A stretch of 64,000 nt of DNA, taken from the NCBI RefSeq assembly GCF_038595055.1, contig NZ_CP152002.1, positions 4,074,501-4,138,500 of the forward strand, in the 5' to 3' direction. Positions within the stretch are counted from its first letter, which is position 1, and each line of letters opens with the position of its first letter. The notes below the pieces were generated by a model. The model was not told where the DNA came from, did no database searches, and saw only the letters and a list, made by a program, of their open reading frames with translations. Position numbers and translations under genes: made by a program. Below are positions 9,034-17,373 of the stretch, piece by piece. Source of the stretch: Paenibacillus sp. FSL R7-0345. GTDB lineage: Bacteria > Bacillota > Bacilli > Paenibacillales > Paenibacillaceae.

Positions 9034-9068
9034 AAAACCCGCCCCGGCTAGCGCCGGAAGCGGGTTTT
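9034..9068. terminator. Bidirectional terminator between LysR gene and htpG
   Basis: AAAACCCGC and GCGGGTTTT arms with an inner CCGG/CCGG pair, an A-run on the left and T-run on the right. It serves the convergent LysR gene and htpG. Confidence 0.85.
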
Positions 9069-9114
9069 ATCTTTTACAGCCACTCTACAGCAGCCTATAG
9101 CTGCCGATTAAGCA

Positions 9115-10995
9115 TTAAACCATGATTTTGCAGATATCGTTGGTGAACTGCACCGGATCGTTAACCTGCAGGCCTTCGATCAGCAGCGCCTGGTTATACA
9201 GCAGGTTTGTGTACAGCCCCAGCTTCTCTTTATCGCTGTCAGCCGCAGCTTTGAGCGATTTGAAGACGTCATGGTTCACGTTGATTTCCAGCACCTTGTC
9301 CGCCTGCACCTCTTGTCCGTTAGGCATCGCTTTGAGGATTTTTTCCATCTCGATGGTCAGCTCGCCTTCAGTGGACAGGCAGACCGGATGGGACTTCAGC
9401 CGCTTGGAGGCTTTAACTGCCTTCACTTTGCCGGACAGGATACCCTGCATCGCTTCGAACAGGTCCTTATTCTCGTTCTGCTCCTCTTCCGACGGCTTGT
9501 CCGCAGCATCCTCTTCGATGCCGAGATCGCCGCTGGAGACGTTTCTGAATTCTTTTTCCTTATAGGACATGATCATCTTGATCGCAAATTCATCGATATC
9601 GTCCGTGAAGTAGAGGATTTCATAACCTTTGTCCAGTACGATTTCGGTCTGCGGCAGCTTCTCGATCCGTTCTACCGACTCACCGGAAGCATAGTAGATA
9701 TACTTCTGGTCTTCCGGCATTCTTTCCACGTATTCAGCCAGCGTAACCTGTTTCTTCTCCTTGGAGGAGTAGAACATCAGCAGGTCCTGCAGGGTGTCTT
9801 TTTCCATACCGTAATCATTGTACACACCGAATTTCAGCTGGCGGCCAAAAGATTGATAGAACGTCTCATACTTCTCTCTCTCATCCTTCAGCAGGCTGAG
9901 GAGCTGGCTCTTGATCTTGTTCTTGATATTCTTCGCAATCAGCGTCAGCTGGCGGTCATGCTGCAGCAGCTCGCGGGAGATGTTGAGCGACAGGTCCTCG
10001 GAATCCACCATCCCTTTGACAAAGCTGAAGTAGTCCGGCAGCAGATCCGCACATTTGTTCATGATCAGCACGCCGTTGGAGTAGAGCTCCAGGCCTTTTT
10101 CATACTCCTTAGTGTAGTAGTCAAAAGGTGTGTTCTCCGGAATGAACAGAATCGCATTGTATACCACCGCACCATCGGCGCTGATGTGGATGTGCTTAAG
10201 CGGCTTGTCGAAGCCGTAACGCTTCTCATTGTAGAAGTTGGTGTAGTCTTCTTCAGTCAGCTCGCTTTTGTTCTTGCGCCAGATTGGCACCATGCTGTTG
10301 ACGGTTTGCTCTTCCTTTGTTTCCTCGAACTCGCCTTCGCTGCCCTCCTTCGGCTTGCTGCCGGTGATGTCCATCTTAATCGGGAAGCGGATGAAGTCGG
10401 AATACTTCTTGATGATCGCTTTCAGGCGGTATTCTTCCAGGAACTCGTCGTAGTTGTCTTCCTCGGTGTTGGCTTTGATTTTGAGGGTGATTTCAGTACC
10501 CACGCTGTCTTTCTCTGCAGGCTCGATCGTATAGCCGTCTGCCCCCTGCGATTCCCACTTGTACGCCTGGTCGCTGCCCAACGCCTTACTGATGACCGTA
10601 ACATCCTCTGCCACCATAAAAGCGGAATAGAAGCCGACCCCGAACTGCCCGATAATGTTATGGCCGTCCTTCGCTTCGTTATCCTTCTTGAACGCAAAAG
10701 AGCCGCTGTTCGCGATAATCCCCAGATTGTTCTCCAGCTCTTCCTGTGTCATCCCGATCCCTGTATCGGAAATGGTCAGCGTGCGGCTGTCCTTATCGGC
10801 GGTTACTTTGATGTAATAATCCTCTTTATTGAATACCAGGCTGTCGTCGGCCAGTGCTTTGTAATAGATTTTGTCGATAGCATCGCTTGCGTTGGAGATC
10901 AGCTCCCGCAGGAAAATTTCCCGCTGTGTATAGATGGAGTTAATCATCATTTCCAGTAGTCGTTTGGATTCGGCTTTGAACTCTCTTTTAGACAT
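9115..10995 (-). CDS. htpG: Chaperone HtpG (Hsp90)
   Basis: 626 residues from ATG 10995 ([11 protein letters not shown]). AAAGGAG precedes it at good spacing, so an ATG-like extension of seven codons upstream is not used. The GHKL ATPase domain shows [19 protein letters not shown] and [14 protein letters not shown]; middle and C-terminal dimerisation domains follow, and the length matches bacterial Hsp90. It is an ATP-driven cytoplasmic chaperone. The gene is monocistronic, with a sigma-A promoter and a perfect CIRCE element upstream, so HrcA should repress it. In B. subtilis htpG is not in the HrcA regulon. Confidence 0.97.
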   Translation of the reverse strand: MSKREFKAESKRLLEMMINSIYTQREIFLRELISNASDAIDKIYYKALADDSLVFNKEDYYIKVTADKDSRTLTISDTGIGMTQEELENNLGIIANSGSFAFKKDNEAKDGHNIIGQFGVGFYSAFMVAEDVTVISKALGSDQAYKWESQGADGYTIEPAEKDSVGTEITLKIKANTEEDNYDEFLEEYRLKAIIKKYSDFIRFPIKMDITGSKPKEGSEGEFEETKEEQTVNSMVPIWRKNKSELTEEDYTNFYNEKRYGFDKPLKHIHISADGAVVYNAILFIPENTPFDYYTKEYEKGLELYSNGVLIMNKCADLLPDYFSFVKGMVDSEDLSLNISRELLQHDRQLTLIAKNIKNKIKSQLLSLLKDEREKYETFYQSFGRQLKFGVYNDYGMEKDTLQDLLMFYSSKEKKQVTLAEYVERMPEDQKYIYYASGESVERIEKLPQTEIVLDKGYEILYFTDDIDEFAIKMIMSYKEKEFRNVSSGDLGIEEDAADKPSEEEQNENKDLFEAMQGILSGKVKAVKASKRLKSHPVCLSTEGELTIEMEKILKAMPNGQEVQADKVLEINVNHDVFKSLKAAADSDKEKLGLYTNLLYNQALLIEGLQVNDPVQFTNDICKIMV

Positions 10996-11044
10996 GAATA
11001 TAGAATCTCCTTTCAAAAATGGCCTGCTGATTGCTTCCGGATGA

Positions 11045-11071
11045 TTAGCACTCCATAAGGATGAGTGCTAA
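11045..11071. promoter_or_regulatory. CIRCE operator (HrcA binding site)
   Basis: The sequence is a perfect TTAGCACTC-N9-GAGTGCTAA inverted repeat, identical to the CIRCE consensus. It sits just downstream of the htpG -10 box, covering the expected transcription start and early leader, the usual repressing position. Confidence 0.97.
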
Positions 11072-11081
11072 CACTTCCTTT

Positions 11082-11111
11082 TATATACCATATTGTCGTT
11101 TTTGATGTCAA
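11082..11111 (-). promoter_or_regulatory. htpG sigma-A promoter
   Basis: Minus strand TTGACA (11111-11106), an 18 bp spacer and TATATA (11087-11082). The CIRCE element begins about 11 bp downstream of the -10 box. Confidence 0.75.
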
Positions 11112-11145
11112 TATCTTGCTGCATATCGGTGGTTAAAAAGCCTCA

Positions 11146-11841
11146 TTATATATGTAACGACCCGCCATGATAGCAGTAATAATGCTTCGCCTTAAGACTC
11201 TTCAGCAGCTCTAGGGATTTCTCCGCCTGCGGCAGGTCGAGGCAGTACTGAGGATTCGCTACCAGCAGCTCTGTGCCATTCGCCTCACTGTAGGCAGCAT
11301 CCCCTGTAATTACACTGTCCAGCTCCGGAAGATACAGAGAGATATGGCCTGACGTGTGTCCGGGTGTTGCCATTACCTTACATGCCCCGCCAAACAGCCA
11401 TTCCCCGTCCCGGACGGTCTGATCGACCGGAATATGCCGCAGACGGGTCAGCAGCTCAACGAACGATTGGCCGAAGGCCTTCTGCTCCTCAGGCATTTGG
11501 GCAAGCAAAGCCTCTGCCTGTTCCAGCCGTTCTGATTTCTCCTCGCCGCTGATATAGACGGCTTCCCGTTCGCTGGAGATCACCGTCACCCACGGGTATT
11601 TTTCCTTAAAATCATGTAAAGCCCCAATATGGTCATCATCGTAATGGGTGATCACGATATACTTCAGCTGACCGATGTCGTACCCCTTCTGTTCTATAGC
11701 ACTCTCAATTAGAGGAAGAAAACCTGGATAGCCTGTGTCAACCAGAGCCAGCTCCTTATTCTCAAGCACAATTAAGCTCGGATAAATAAAATACGGCTGT
11801 TCTTCATATGCAAATTCAACCGATAGCTCAATAATGTCCAT
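11146..11841 (-). CDS. Metallo-beta-lactamase-fold hydrolase
   Basis: 231 residues from ATG 11841, which has GGAGG upstream. An in-frame TTG four codons earlier overlaps this Shine-Dalgarno and is rejected. The zinc motif reads HYDDDH (ITHYDDDHIGAL, about residues 55-66), with TPGHTSGH and ITGDAAYSE supplying further ligands and GSLHI at the end. This is the glyoxalase II/lactonase-like branch. It follows the GNAT gene at a short gap and may be co-transcribed with it and the LysR gene. The substrate cannot be told. Confidence 0.88.
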   Translation of the reverse strand: MDIIELSVEFAYEEQPYFIYPSLIVLENKELALVDTGYPGFLPLIESAIEQKGYDIGQLKYIVITHYDDDHIGALHDFKEKYPWVTVISSEREAVYISGEEKSERLEQAEALLAQMPEEQKAFGQSFVELLTRLRHIPVDQTVRDGEWLFGGACKVMATPGHTSGHISLYLPELDSVITGDAAYSEANGTELLVANPQYCLDLPQAEKSLELLKSLKAKHYYCYHGGSLHI

Positions 11842-11864
11842 TGTGTCCTCCAAGCGCTATCGTT

Positions 11865-12290
11865 TTATAATTTCATTTTTAGCCCGGTGTGAGTCGCTTT
11901 GAATCCCAGCTGTTCATAAAAGCGCAAAGCATCATCGCGTGTATTGTCCGTTGTTAGCTGGATCATCCGGCAGCCCCGCTCTTTGGCACGCTCAACCGCC
12001 CACAGAATCATATTACTTCCGATCCCTTTCCCCCTTACTGAAGCTGCCGTCCGAACCCCTTCGATTGATGCTCTCCAGCTGCCCTGATGCGTTATATAAG
12101 GGGTAAAAGTAAGCTGGAGCACACCAACCGTTTCGTCACCAAGGCAGGCTACAATCAGTTCGTTGTTCGGGTCGGATTCAATCGCTGCGAAGGCTGTAAA
12201 ATAGCTTTGCGGAAGGGAAGTCTCATAACGTTCCCTTGTACCGCCTAGTTCATCGTCCGCAAGCATTTTCACAATTTTATCTGAGATCAT
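11865..12290 (-). CDS. GNAT-family N-acetyltransferase
   Basis: 141 residues. The acetyl-CoA binding signature is clear: VRTAASVRGKGIGSNMILWA (RGKGIG about residue 90), followed by RCRMIQLTTDN-like strands and ALRFYEQLGF near the C-terminus. It probably acetylates a small-molecule amine or protein N-terminus. It lies 30 bp after the LysR gene and 23 bp before the hydrolase on the same strand. The Shine-Dalgarno is weak, so coupling to the upstream gene is possible. Confidence 0.88.
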   Translation of the reverse strand: MISDKIVKMLADDELGGTRERYETSLPQSYFTAFAAIESDPNNELIVACLGDETVGVLQLTFTPYITHQGSWRASIEGVRTAASVRGKGIGSNMILWAVERAKERGCRMIQLTTDNTRDDALRFYEQLGFKATHTGLKMKL

Positions 12291-12320
12291 CTGTTGCGGC
12301 CATTCGGAAATAAACCATAT

Positions 12321-13217
12321 TTATACCGCAGCCTTCTTGGCTTCAGCATCGGCAAGCAGCATTTGGATCAGTGACTGCAGCGGCAGTGATTTCCACTTCT
12401 TCGGATGAATAAGCAGTTGCAGGTCAAAGTGAATCTCCGGGTGGGCAAAATGCAGCTCTGCCAGATTCCCCCGCTCAATCTCTTCCTCGGCCACAATTCT
12501 CGGCAGCAGGGCGATGCCCAGGCCGTTGCGTACACAACGCTTGATCGCCTCCAGGTTAGACAGCTCAAAGCCGATCCGGAACACGATGCCGTGCTCGCGG
12601 AGCAGATTCTCGAACATACTGCGGTAAATACAGCTTTCCTCCGAGACAATCAGCTCGCAGTTATTCAGATCCTGCAGCGATACCTTGCTGAGCTTCGCCA
12701 GCGGATGGCCGGCAGGTGCGACCAGCACGAGCGGCTCATCCCGGATAATCGTCCGTTCCAGTGTGGAATCAGCCGTGCAGCGGTCCAGCATCAGTCCGAT
12801 GTCCACCTCGCCGTCTCTGATTTTGGATACCAGATTCGCTTCCTGCTCGGTCTGCAGATGAATATTCAGTCCGGGAAACGTTGTCCGCAGCTGCTGCAAG
12901 AACGGCGGGAGATAGAATGCAGCCAGCGAATCGATCGTCCCGATGGTCAGCGTTCCGCCAATCTGCTGGGCGATGGTTTCTTTTGACCGGTCGTATAGAT
13001 CAAGAATCTCCACAAACAGCTTCAGCAGCTCTTCTCCCGGCGGAGTCAGGCGCAAAATGCGGCCGTGGCGCTCCATCAGGGTAACTCCGTATTCTTTTTC
13101 AATCTTCTGAATCTGCATTGTGACACTAGACTGGGCATATCCCAGTTCTTCTGCCGCTCTGGTAAAGCTCTGGCGCTTCGCCACCTCACGGAAGGTTCTC
13201 ATATAGGTTAAATCCAT
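12321..13217 (-). CDS. LysR-family regulator divergent from dapA-like gene
   Basis: 298 residues. Winged helix-turn-helix at the N-terminus (MDLTYMRTFREVAKRQSF, then AAEELGYAQSSVTMQIQKIE), with an effector domain from about residue 88. It is divergent from the dapA-like gene at 13336, sharing a 118 bp intergenic region that contains a 17 bp dyad. Control of that gene is therefore likely. It heads a possible operon with the GNAT and hydrolase genes. Confidence 0.9.
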   Translation of the reverse strand: MDLTYMRTFREVAKRQSFTRAAEELGYAQSSVTMQIQKIEKEYGVTLMERHGRILRLTPPGEELLKLFVEILDLYDRSKETIAQQIGGTLTIGTIDSLAAFYLPPFLQQLRTTFPGLNIHLQTEQEANLVSKIRDGEVDIGLMLDRCTADSTLERTIIRDEPLVLVAPAGHPLAKLSKVSLQDLNNCELIVSEESCIYRSMFENLLREHGIVFRIGFELSNLEAIKRCVRNGLGIALLPRIVAEEEIERGNLAELHFAHPEIHFDLQLLIHPKKWKSLPLQSLIQMLLADAEAKKAAV

Positions 13218-13230
13218 CTCATCACCCTAA

Positions 13231-13247
13231 CATCAATATTATTGATG
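13231..13247. promoter_or_regulatory. LysR-type operator in front of dapA-like gene
   Basis: The perfect dyad CATCAAT-ATT-ATTGATG fits the LysR T-N11-A pattern. It lies next to the LysR start and about 50 bp upstream of a TATAAT box (13298-13303) for the dapA-like gene. That box lacks a good -35, as expected of an activator-dependent promoter. Confidence 0.65.
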
Positions 13248-13335
13248 ACCCATATCATTTATTATAGCTAACGCCGATGAATTATTCCATGCTACAGTAT
13301 AATAAACGGATATACAAATTTGGAGGACGATATTC

Positions 13336-14211
13336 ATGTTAACAGAAGAACAGATTTATGGAATCTATGTTCCCGTGGTAACACCGTTTGATGCAGCCGG
13401 CGAGATTGATCTGGATTCGTATCAGCGGTATGTGCAAGGCATTATCAAGAACAACATTCATGGTCTGGTCGTAAATGGAACCACTGGAGAATCGCCGACA
13501 GTCAGTATACAAGAATTGCAAGTGTTAATTGATGCCTCTAAACAGCTGCTGCAGGGCAGCGATATTCCACTTGTTATCGGAACGGGTACGAACGACACGA
13601 TGTCTACCGTTAAGCGTACGGAGCTTGCTGCGAATGCCGGAGCTGATGCTGCACTCGTCGTTGTTCCCTATTACAGCCGCCCTTCGCAGCAGGGCATTAT
13701 CGCACACTTCCGCAAAGCAGCCGAGGTCGGTATTCCGATCATGGCCTATGATATTCCCGGCCGCGCCGGAGTCGGCATGACATTAGATACGGCACGCACC
13801 ATCCTGGAAATGGACAATGTTGTCGGCCTTAAGGATTGTTCCGGCTCGCCGCTGCTCGTCTCTGAGCTGTCGCGTCACGGATCGAAGCCGATCCTCTGCG
13901 GCGATGACCTTTCCTTCTTTGATATGCTGGGCTGCGGCGCCGCCGGCGGCATGCTCGCTTCCGCCAACGTGCAGACCGCCAGATTCCTTGGCATCTATGA
14001 GCAGTACAGAGCCGGCCAGGTTGACGCCGCCAGAGCGGAATACGACCAGCTGGTACCGCTGATGAAGCTGCTGTTCAAGGAATCCAATCCTGCACCGATC
14101 AAATGGCTGCTCAGTGCTACAGGAGAGATTTCCTCGGACACTCTGCGCCTGCCGATGACCTCTATCAGCGACGCGCTGCGCGAGGAGCTGGGCGCCCATC
14201 TGGCCGGCTAG
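13336..14211 (+). CDS. DapA-family aldolase (second 4-hydroxy-tetrahydrodipicolinate synthase-like)
   Basis: 291 residues with all DapA-type active-site motifs: NGTTGESPT (pyruvate-binding Thr), VPYYSRPSQ (Tyr from the neighbouring subunit), AYDIPGRAG (proton-relay Tyr and Arg) and GLKDCSGS (Schiff-base Lys). KESNPAPIKWLL resembles proteobacterial DapA. It could condense pyruvate with aspartate semialdehyde, or act on another aldehyde as family members such as NanA do. It is a lone gene divergent from a LysR regulator, unlike the second copy at 41532-42407 in the lysine operon. A specialised or conditional role is likely. Confidence 0.88.
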   Translation: MLTEEQIYGIYVPVVTPFDAAGEIDLDSYQRYVQGIIKNNIHGLVVNGTTGESPTVSIQELQVLIDASKQLLQGSDIPLVIGTGTNDTMSTVKRTELAANAGADAALVVVPYYSRPSQQGIIAHFRKAAEVGIPIMAYDIPGRAGVGMTLDTARTILEMDNVVGLKDCSGSPLLVSELSRHGSKPILCGDDLSFFDMLGCGAAGGMLASANVQTARFLGIYEQYRAGQVDAARAEYDQLVPLMKLLFKESNPAPIKWLLSATGEISSDTLRLPMTSISDALREELGAHLAG

Positions 14212-14249
14212 CTCATTTCTGTATCACAGCGGGTAGACGCTGTAGACGC

Positions 14250-14297
14250 AAAACCCCGTATTGTACTCTCAGCTGAGAGTGTGCAATACGGGGTTTT
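14250..14297 (+). terminator. Terminator of dapA-like gene
   Basis: A 14 bp perfect stem, AAAACCCCGTATTG with CAATACGGGGTTTT. The loop itself contains the 16 bp palindrome ACTCTCAG-CTGAGAGT. This is an unusually strong terminator, with T-rich ends on both sides. Confidence 0.9.
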
Positions 14298-14424
14298 GTG
14301 TTGTGCTGTGTTTACTGCGCCAATTGCTAACGATTGCTCACGTTATCTTGAATCGCTGCTTAGCGAGGTCAGCTCACTAACACGCGCGGCTATTTCCAGC
14401 GGCTGTTTCCACCAAGCTACGTGG

Positions 14425-14449
14425 TTAACTGCACTCTGTACAACTAAAA
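14425..14449 (+). repeat. Short dispersed repeat, copy a (forward)
   Basis: A 25 bp unit, TTAACTGCACTCTGTACAAC followed by TAAAA. It matches copy b and the reverse complements of copies c and d in the same 550 bp gap (consensus about TAACTGCATTTTGTACAACT plus AAAA). Confidence 0.7.
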
Positions 14450-14475
14450 TGCCTGTTTTTCGTCCAATCATCCGT

Positions 14476-14500
14476 TTAACTGTATTCCATACAGCTAAAA
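14476..14500 (+). repeat. Short dispersed repeat, copy b (forward)
   Basis: A 25 bp unit, TTAACTGTATTCCATACAGC followed by TAAAA, in the same orientation as copy a and 51 bp from it start to start. Confidence 0.6.
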
Positions 14501-14535
14501 CGCCTCAAAACATGTATTTAGCACATTTCGGACGT

Positions 14536-14562
14536 TTTTAGTTGCACAAACTACACTTATCT
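14536..14562 (-). repeat. Short dispersed repeat, copy c (reverse)
   Basis: Reverse-complement copy of the same unit (minus strand reads AGATAAGTGTAGTTTGTGCA, then ACTAAAA), 51 bp from copy d start to start. Confidence 0.65.
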
Positions 14563-14586
14563 CTCGCCAGCAGTCAAATTCACTGC

Positions 14587-14613
14587 TTTTAAGTGTACAA
14601 AATGCAGTTATCT
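14587..14613 (-). repeat. Short dispersed repeat, copy d (reverse)
   Basis: Reverse-complement copy (minus strand reads AGATAACTGCATTTTGTACA, then CTTAAAA). With copies a-c it forms an a-b / c-d head-to-head array. Confidence 0.65.
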
Positions 14614-14622
14614 TTATCAGCC

Positions 14623-14648
14623 GCCCTATGGAAATTACTCCATAGGGC
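14623..14648. repeat. Perfect hairpin next to the repeat array
   Basis: A 9 bp stem GCCCTATGG / CCATAGGGC with an 8 nt AT-rich loop and no T-run, so not a terminator. It closes the array of short repeats. The remaining bases of the 14298-14761 gap hold no gene that I can support. Confidence 0.65.
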
Positions 14649-14761
14649 ATCGCTGATGCAGATGTCGGGCAGCTCCCGGGAAGAGGTTCTTCGCGTAAAA
14701 CACCGATTCACTCTCCCGTCCAAGATGCTGCTAATGGAACTATACTCGTTCCAGCTTTCTA

Positions 14762-16336
14762 TTAACCTCGCGCAGCTCCCGAACTGTTTCTTCCGTTTCC
14801 GCCAGCACGGTTACCAGCTGATCTGCCAGCGCCGCCCGCCTTCGCTCTATCCGCTCCAGCAGCCCTTGCTCCGCCAGTGTGTGCCTTACCAGCTCCCGCA
14901 TCGCGGGCTCCAGCTGCTTGTCCTCTGCCGGCACCTGCAGTCCGCACACTGTCTGCTTGGGCTCTGCCTGCTCCGCCAGCACTGCTCTTGGTACCGCCCG
15001 CAGGTCTGCTATCCTTACGGTCCGGCCAGTCCACCTTGCCGCCTTCAGAGCCGCTGCGCGGACGGCTGCCCTTGGTGAACCATTCTTCCTTCGGCTTACG
15101 GGCCGGGTTCGTTTTAGCTTTCGGCTTGGTGCCTGCTTGGGCCGGGGCAATAGTCTTCGACGCTTTAGCAACCTCTGCCGCCAGCGCCGGATTAACCTTA
15201 ATCATCGGGTACGGATGATTCTTCACTTCCGGAATCGTCTTACCGATCAGCTTCTGGATATCCTTCAGATACGGAAGCTCGTCCGCTTCGCACAGGGAGA
15301 TAGCGATGCCGCTCATGCCGGCACGGCCTGTCCGGCCAATCCGGTGCACATACGTTTCAGGAATGTTCGGCAGGTTAAAGTTGATTACATGCGACAGCTC
15401 GTCAATATCAATCCCGCGGGCTGCGATATCGGTAGCTACAAGCACGCGCGTTACGCCGCTTTTGAAATTGCGCAGCGCATTCTGCCGTTCGTTCTGGGAT
15501 TTGTTGCCGTGAATCGCCTGTGCGGTGATATTCACCTTGGCCAAATCACGTGCGACCCGGTCCGCTCCGCGTTTGGTGCGGGTAAAGACAAGCGCAGATA
15601 CAATAGATTTATCCTCCAGCAGCCGGTTCAGCAGCTTTTGCTTAAAGCCGTTTTCCAGCAGATAGACGGATTGCTGAATTCTGTCTACTGTAGAAGACAC
15701 CGGAGTAATTTCGATTTTCACCGGATTCACCAGCAGCGTCTTGATCAGCTGTGAAATCTCCTGCGGCATCGTTGCGGAGAAGAACAAAGTCTGTTTTTTA
15801 GCCGGCATCTTGGCAATAATCCGCTTCACATCGTGAATGAAGCCCATATCGAGCATCCGGTCAGCCTCATCCAGTACGAGCAGCTGTACATGCTGGAGGT
15901 CAGCATGCTTTTGAGAGATCAGATCGATCAGACGGCCTGGAGTAGCAATCAGAATATCTGCGCCCAGTGCCAGAGCACGTTCCTGCGATCTTTGCGAGAC
16001 ACCGCCGACAACCGCCGTAGAGCGGATACCGGTAAACTTGCTGTAGACCTGAATATTCTCATAAATCTGCAGCGCCAGCTCGCGGGTTGGGGTAAGAATC
16101 AGCGAACGGATTGGGCGTTTGCCGCTCCGGTTAACGTTCTGCTTGCTTAACAGCTGAATAATAGGCAGTGAAAAAGCCGCCGTCTTCCCCGTACCGGTCT
16201 GCGCACAGCCCAGCACGTCTCTCCCGGTCAATGCCGCGGGGATTGCTTCTCTTTGAATCGGTGTTGGTGATGTATAGTTTGCAAGGTCCAGCGCCTTTAG
16301 AATCGACGGGCTCAGACCTAAGTCATTAAAAGTCAT
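14762..16336 (-). CDS. DEAD-box RNA helicase, RhlE-like
   Basis: 524 residues. The helicase core (1-370) has the Q motif, AQTGTGKTAAF, TPTRELALQ, TPGRLID, DEAD, SAT, TDIAARGIDI and HRIGRTGRAG. The tail (about 400-524) is low-complexity, rich in Gly, Ala and Arg, with repeated GGAGRA/GAGRG/GGARAAG blocks and ending RNSSGAARG. Such basic tails in RhlE/CshA-type proteins bind RNA. It unwinds RNA in ribosome assembly or decay, often in the cold. It is monocistronic, with a leader of about 110 nt. Confidence 0.93.
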   Translation of the reverse strand: MTFNDLGLSPSILKALDLANYTSPTPIQREAIPAALTGRDVLGCAQTGTGKTAAFSLPIIQLLSKQNVNRSGKRPIRSLILTPTRELALQIYENIQVYSKFTGIRSTAVVGGVSQRSQERALALGADILIATPGRLIDLISQKHADLQHVQLLVLDEADRMLDMGFIHDVKRIIAKMPAKKQTLFFSATMPQEISQLIKTLLVNPVKIEITPVSSTVDRIQQSVYLLENGFKQKLLNRLLEDKSIVSALVFTRTKRGADRVARDLAKVNITAQAIHGNKSQNERQNALRNFKSGVTRVLVATDIAARGIDIDELSHVINFNLPNIPETYVHRIGRTGRAGMSGIAISLCEADELPYLKDIQKLIGKTIPEVKNHPYPMIKVNPALAAEVAKASKTIAPAQAGTKPKAKTNPARKPKEEWFTKGSRPRSGSEGGKVDWPDRKDSRPAGGTKSSAGGAGRAQADSVRTAGAGRGQAAGARDAGAGKAHTGGARAAGADRAKAGGAGRSAGNRAGGNGRNSSGAARG

Positions 16337-16445
16337 AGTTATCTCCTTATTGTCACACTCATATATATTGTCAGATTACCCGGACTTGCGGGATTACGCT
16401 CGTTCATACGTTTCCACAGACCGCAGAGCTAAGACATAACACATA

Positions 16446-16474
16446 ATGATACCACAGATTTGCACATAAAATAA
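16446..16474 (-). promoter_or_regulatory. Possible promoter of the DEAD-box helicase gene
   Basis: Minus strand TTATTT (16474-16469), 17 bp spacer, TATCAT (16451-16446). The -10 matches 5 of 6 consensus bases and the -35 is weak. It would give a leader of about 100 nt. Confidence 0.4.
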
Positions 16475-16572
16475 GCCCGGATTCTGAATACACACACCGA
16501 GCGCCGGCTAACCCTCATTCAGACCGGTATCAGCAGCGCGGCTGGTGCTCTAGTTTTACTAATTCACCATAC

Positions 16573-16602
16573 AAAAAAGAGCGGAGGATCATCCCCCGCC
16601 CT
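16573..16602 (-). terminator. Terminator of pduL
   Basis: GGGCGGGGGAT pairs with ATCCTCCGCTC with G-T wobbles, followed on the minus strand by TTTTTTG. Confidence 0.8.
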
Positions 16603-16622
16603 TCCCTGCTATTAAGGTAAAA

Positions 16623-17195
16623 CTAATCTAGGATTTCAGCTGTATCGCCGTTGTTGGCACCTGCAGCATTCGCTTCGTCGGTGTCGATGTGCATGTCAAG
16701 CTTAAAGCTGTCAGATACACGTGCCAGCACGTTTTCCAGTACCAGACCGCGTTCGCCGCCGAGGCGTACTTTGAGCATTTGCTTGTCAGCAATACCCCAA
16801 GCTTCCGCTTCGGAAGTGTGGAAGTGAATGTGACGGGCTGCAATGATTACGCCGGTCTCCAGTTCAACTTCACCAGCTGGTCCTTTAAGAGTAATGCCTG
16901 GTGTGCCATCAATATGTCCGGATTCGCGGACAGGGGCTTTCACACCGAGGCTGAAAGAGTCGGTGCGGGAAATTTCAAGCTGCGATGCCGGACGGGCAGG
17001 TCCGAGAATTCTTACTTTGTCGAACTTGCCTTTGCTGCCGATAACGGCTACTTGCTCGTTTGCTGCAAATTGTCCTGGTTGGGAAAGTGGTTTGAACTCA
17101 GTCAACTGGTAACCTGGGCCAAACAATGCTTCCACATGCTCCTGCGTAAGGTGAATATGCCGGGCCGACACACCTACGGGTACAGTCTTGCTCAT
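16623..17195 (-). CDS. pduL: Phosphate propanoyltransferase PduL-type
   Basis: 190 residues with the two PduL zinc-site motifs VSARHIHL (residue about 9) and IAARHIHFH (about 120). The enzyme moves acyl groups between CoA and phosphate, making acyl-phosphate for ATP formation by an acyl kinase. No shell or other microcompartment genes lie near, and no targeting extension is visible before MSKTVPVGVSARH, so it is a free cytosolic enzyme. AAGGAG precedes the ATG. It stands alone with its own terminator; acetyl- or propionyl-CoA would be plausible substrates. Confidence 0.9.
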   Translation of the reverse strand: MSKTVPVGVSARHIHLTQEHVEALFGPGYQLTEFKPLSQPGQFAANEQVAVIGSKGKFDKVRILGPARPASQLEISRTDSFSLGVKAPVRESGHIDGTPGITLKGPAGEVELETGVIIAARHIHFHTSEAEAWGIADKQMLKVRLGGERGLVLENVLARVSDSFKLDMHIDTDEANAAGANNGDTAEILD

Positions 17196-17373
17196 TGTAA
17201 GTCACTCCTTGTATTTTCTCTAGTATCTGTACAAGCCACTGAACATTATACAACTTCTTACCCAAAAATAAAAAGGTCAGGCTCACATTAAGCGTTAATT
17301 TTTCGACATTTCTCCGACAATTCGCTTACTTTTCTCCGCCACGGTCACGTTTTCGTCATTTTTGTGGAGATAT

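Noticed and set aside
9271..10959. 562-codon plus-strand frame
   Set aside because: Antisense shadow of htpG without protein-like motifs.
14281..14541. 86-codon frame in the repeat region
   Set aside because: Begins in a terminator and runs through repeats a and b; no Shine-Dalgarno.
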